DNA of 6,101 nucleotides, taken from Campylobacterales bacterium. GTDB taxonomy: Bacteria > Campylobacterota > Campylobacteria > Campylobacterales > Hydrogenimonadaceae. The stretch is taken from contig JALSPH010000275.1 of assembly GCA_026986055.1 (NCBI GenBank), positions 1 to 6,101 on the forward strand, read 5' to 3'. Below the pieces are notes generated by a model, which saw nothing but the letters and a program-made list of their open reading frames with translations, was not told the origin of the DNA and made no database searches. The position numbers and the translations under genes are program-made. Shown piece after piece: positions 3,248-6,101 of the stretch; the stretch's first letter is position 1, and every line of letters begins with the position of its first letter.

Positions 3248-6101
3248 ATGCAATTAGGCGTACAGAGCAAACTGAAACTGATATCGCTTTTTCCGATTAT
3301 ACTTTTGCTGGCATTCGCCAGTTTCTTTCTATACCAGTCAGCTACCAATTATCTCAAAGTGCAGATGCTAAATGAGAGAATCGGCTACAATAAACTGGTC
3401 AACGACGTTGCTACGCAACTTGCAGTCGAACGGGGACTCACTTCGATATATATCGCATCAAACGGCAAAAAAGCTGTAGAAAAGCTAAAAAAGCAGCGTG
3501 CGGAGGTAGACAAAGCTATAGCAGTTTATAACAGGTATCTCTCCAACCACACCGAAGTCAAACCGAAAAAGCTCATAAGACTTCTTCTCGGAATGTTGAG
3601 ACAAAAACGGGAGCAGATCGACTCTCTTCAGATAAGTTTCGACAAAGCCTTCTTCAACTACTACTCGGTTCTTATAAAATCCCTTCTTGAAGAGATAGAC
3701 AAAGTCACCACTATCGGACTGGAGCATGAGATTGCAAATGAAGCGAAAGCTTATGTAAACTTTGCGAAAGCAAAAGAGTACAGCGGTATAGAGCGCGGTT
3801 TCATGTCCTATATTCTCACCAGATATACGAAAATGAGCGATGAAGAGCTGCAAAGGTGGATCCACTATATAGGACAGGCCGACTCATACGACTACGATTT
3901 CATAAACGATGAAGAGTTGAAGCAACGTGTTCACGCTCTTCTTGCCTCCGCCGATGCCCAAAAAGTTTTCAACGCACTATCCAAAGCCAGAACCGAAATT
4001 CTTCACTCCATCAATGACGGTTACTACACGGTAGACCCTCTTCAATGGTTCAAGATAAATACGGAAAAGATTTCACGCCTTTCCAAAGCTCAACAGACCA
4101 TCTTCTCCTCTCTTGAGCAAAAGAGTGCCAAGACGATGGAGGAGCAGATGTTTATAGCTCTTGCATCCGCTGCGCTATGGATAATCACGTTAATCCTTGC
4201 CACTCTTGGATATATAGTAAGTAGAGAGATCACCCAAAACATCAAAAACCTCGAAGCTATTCTGCAAAGCGCTGCCGAGTCGACCAGTAAACAGATAGAC
4301 ATCAACCTCGATACAGCCGAGGGAACTGCCAAAGCTTACGCCCTCTTGCAGACCATCATAGAGGAGGCGAGGCACGAACAGCAGCGTGCCGAGGAGGCGA
4401 GTGAAGCCAAGAGTCTTTTCCTGGCGAATATGAGCCATGAGATAAGAACTCCGCTTAACGGAATCGTGGGCTTTACCGAACTTTTGAAAAATACCGAGCT
4501 AAAAGGGGAGCAGAAAGAGTTTGTAAGCATCATAGAGAAGAGTTCGGAAAACCTTCTTGAAATCATCAACAACATCCTCGACCTCTCCAAAATCGAGAGC
4601 AACAAGGTAGAGATAGAGAATATCGTCTTCAATCCTATCGAAGAGTTCGAGAGTGCCGTAGAGATCTATGCCGTCAAAGCTGCAGAAAAGAGTGTAAATC
4701 TGGCATGCTTCATAGACCCCAGATTGAATCAGCCGATAAAAGGTGATCCGACCAAAATCAAAGAGATACTTATCAACCTTCTCAGCAATGCGGTCAAGTT
4801 CACCAACCAGGGCGGAGCTATAAACGTAGAAATCAGAAAAGTAGAAGCAGAAGATCCTGAAAGATGCGCCATCAGCTTCAGTGTCGAAGATACCGGTATC
4901 GGTATATCTCCGGACAAAAAAGCGCATATTTTCGAAGCCTTCTCTCAAGCGGACACAAGCGTCACGAGAAAATTCGGCGGTACGGGGCTTGGCCTTACAA
5001 TCTCCGCAAGATATGCAGAACTTATGGGCGGACACCTGCAGCTTGAGAGCGAGCTCGGCAAAGGAACGAAGTTCTACTTCACTCTCGAATTCGACGAGCT
5101 CCCTCAAATGAACGAAGATATGTACAAACGCTTCTCCAATGTTTCGATAGCGATGTACACAGCACCAGGAATGCAGAAGAAGCAGGATGAGTATATAAAA
5201 GAGTATCTCGACTATTACGGCGCAACACTCGTTCCGTTCGGAGCACCGGAAGATCTTATAAAACTTGCATCGGAAAAGAAAGTACAATCGGTACTGATCG
5301 ACAGCGACTATGCATCGGATGCAGATCTTCGCAAAATGGGTAAAACTCCCCTCCATTGCAATGTGATTATCAAATCTACTCAGCAAAAGCGTATCGAAAC
5401 TCTAAAGCTACACTGCGAAAAGATTCTATACGAACCTGTCAATGCTACCAAAATGGTCGCCGTTCTCAAAGCTGCGACATCGGAAGTGGTCAAAGAGGTT
5501 CGTCGTCCGCTTCTCGATCTTGAGCATATAGGGTTCAACGCAAAAGCGCTTGTTGCAGAGGACAACACGATCAACCAGAAGCTCATCAAGCGTACCCTTG
5601 AAGATTTGGGACTTACGGTCGAACTGGCGGACAATGGCCTCGAAGCCTTCGAAAAACGCAGAAACGGCGATTTTGACATAATATTCATGGATATCTCGAT
5701 GCCGGTAATGGATGGTGTCGAAGCTACCCACGAAATCCTCGATTATGAAGAGGATGAAAACGTACCGCACATTCCGATTGTAGCCCTTACGGCAAACGCA
5801 CTCAAAGGAGACAGGGAGCGCTTCCTAGCAGAAGGGCTCGACGAGTACACGACAAAACCTCTCATAAGAGAAGAGATCATTTCGATTTTGAAAAAGTTTC
5901 TTGCGGAAAAAATGAGTTCAAAAGAGCAAAAAAGAGCGAAAAAAGTATCTTCCAATACTCCACCGAGTGAAGATGAGACAAAAGAGGAGGAAGCAAAAGA
6001 GTTCAACTTCGAAACATTCGAAGATGAAAGTGAAAAAGAGAGCGAAAAAAGAGTGAAGAAAGAGGAAACAGCTTCTGCCAAAAAGCCCCACAAGATAGTC
6101 G
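3248..6101 (+). CDS. Membrane hybrid sensor histidine kinase with NIT (nitrate/nitrite-sensing) domain, 3' end outside window
   Basis: At least 951 residues, still open at the right edge. TM1 spans about 11-29 and TM2 about 302-324, flanking a helical periplasmic domain of about 270 residues that resembles the NIT family: VERGLTSIYIASNG (60-73), QR at 83-84, D88, and a second IERG at 181-184. NIT domains are known or proposed to bind nitrate/nitrite through conserved arginines; R62 and R183 are candidates. After TM2 comes a helical, coiled-coil-like linker without a clear HAMP domain. The kinase core is complete: H box ANMSHEIRTPLNG with H397, N box NLLSNAVKF with N514, G1 box DTGIGI from D548, F box IFEAF, and G2 box GGTGLGL from 577. 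A degenerate receiver-like region (about 630-745) follows, then a canonical receiver (about 765-890) with E771/D772, phospho-acceptor D815, T848 and K870. A Lys/Glu-rich linker leads to KPHKIV at the edge, which may begin another domain. Kinase activity is near certain; the ligand is inferred. Confidence 0.93.
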   Translation, partial: MQLGVQSKLKLISLFPIILLLAFASFFLYQSATNYLKVQMLNERIGYNKLVNDVATQLAVERGLTSIYIASNGKKAVEKLKKQRAEVDKAIAVYNRYLSNHTEVKPKKLIRLLLGMLRQKREQIDSLQISFDKAFFNYYSVLIKSLLEEIDKVTTIGLEHEIANEAKAYVNFAKAKEYSGIERGFMSYILTRYTKMSDEELQRWIHYIGQADSYDYDFINDEELKQRVHALLASADAQKVFNALSKARTEILHSINDGYYTVDPLQWFKINTEKISRLSKAQQTIFSSLEQKSAKTMEEQMFIALASAALWIITLILATLGYIVSREITQNIKNLEAILQSAAESTSKQIDINLDTAEGTAKAYALLQTIIEEARHEQQRAEEASEAKSLFLANMSHEIRTPLNGIVGFTELLKNTELKGEQKEFVSIIEKSSENLLEIINNILDLSKIESNKVEIENIVFNPIEEFESAVEIYAVKAAEKSVNLACFIDPRLNQPIKGDPTKIKEILINLLSNAVKFTNQGGAINVEIRKVEAEDPERCAISFSVEDTGIGISPDKKAHIFEAFSQADTSVTRKFGGTGLGLTISARYAELMGGHLQLESELGKGTKFYFTLEFDELPQMNEDMYKRFSNVSIAMYTAPGMQKKQDEYIKEYLDYYGATLVPFGAPEDLIKLASEKKVQSVLIDSDYASDADLRKMGKTPLHCNVIIKSTQQKRIETLKLHCEKILYEPVNATKMVAVLKAATSEVVKEVRRPLLDLEHIGFNAKALVAEDNTINQKLIKRTLEDLGLTVELADNGLEAFEKRRNGDFDIIFMDISMPVMDGVEATHEILDYEEDENVPHIPIVALTANALKGDRERFLAEGLDEYTTKPLIREEIISILKKFLAEKMSSKEQKRAKKVSSNTPPSEDETKEEEAKEFNFETFEDESEKESEKRVKKEETASAKKPHKIV

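Noticed and set aside
4499..5386. A 295-codon open frame on the - strand
   Set aside because: It lies wholly inside the kinase and HATPase coding region on the + strand, whose motifs are unmistakable, and its own translation shows no recognisable domain. It is an antisense shadow.
5743..6093. Ser/Phe-rich - strand open frame
   Set aside because: It is antisense to the receiver end and the Lys/Glu-rich linker of the kinase; its composition is just the complement of GAA/AAA-rich codons.

Overview
The window looks like a piece of a chromosome from a Campylobacterota (Epsilonproteobacteria) species. The reasons are the style of the UvrC C-terminus, an Aer/CetB-type PAS protein, the extended Hpt modules, a moderate-to-low GC content, and dense signalling genes packed head to tail. 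The exact genus cannot be fixed by reading alone. All recognisable genes are on the + strand, and I see no RNA genes, mobile elements, CRISPR arrays or long repeats.

Layout: (1) bases 2-547 are the 3' end of uvrC, carrying part of the endonuclease active site and the C-terminal helix-hairpin-helix region. (2) Bases 548-740 are an AT-rich intergenic region and the only sizeable non-coding stretch. It is the likely promoter region of the downstream operon, and it also holds a doubtful 26-codon ORF and a small hairpin over the next ribosome-binding site. (3) Bases 741-6101 hold four tightly spaced genes (gaps of 2, -4 and 13 bases). They encode a stand-alone Aer-type, probably flavin-binding PAS protein; a 557-residue protein with an unassigned N-terminal domain, a long acidic linker and two tandem Hpt domains; a small exported Sel1/TPR-repeat protein; and a large membrane hybrid histidine kinase with a NIT-type periplasmic sensor, which runs off the right edge.

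Taken together, the four genes look like a multi-component phosphorelay operon. The NIT kinase would sense a periplasmic signal (by family, possibly nitrate or nitrite), autophosphorylate at H397 and pass phosphate to D815 of its receiver. The Hpt protein, with one intact site at H504, is the obvious next carrier. The PAS protein could add a redox or energy input, and the exported repeat protein could act in the periplasm near the sensor. These links are inferred from gene order and domain content. The most unusual points are the duplicated Hpt module whose first copy has Leu in place of the phospho-accepting His, the degenerate receiver-like domain in the kinase, and the pairing of an Aer-type PAS with a NIT kinase rather than with a chemoreceptor.
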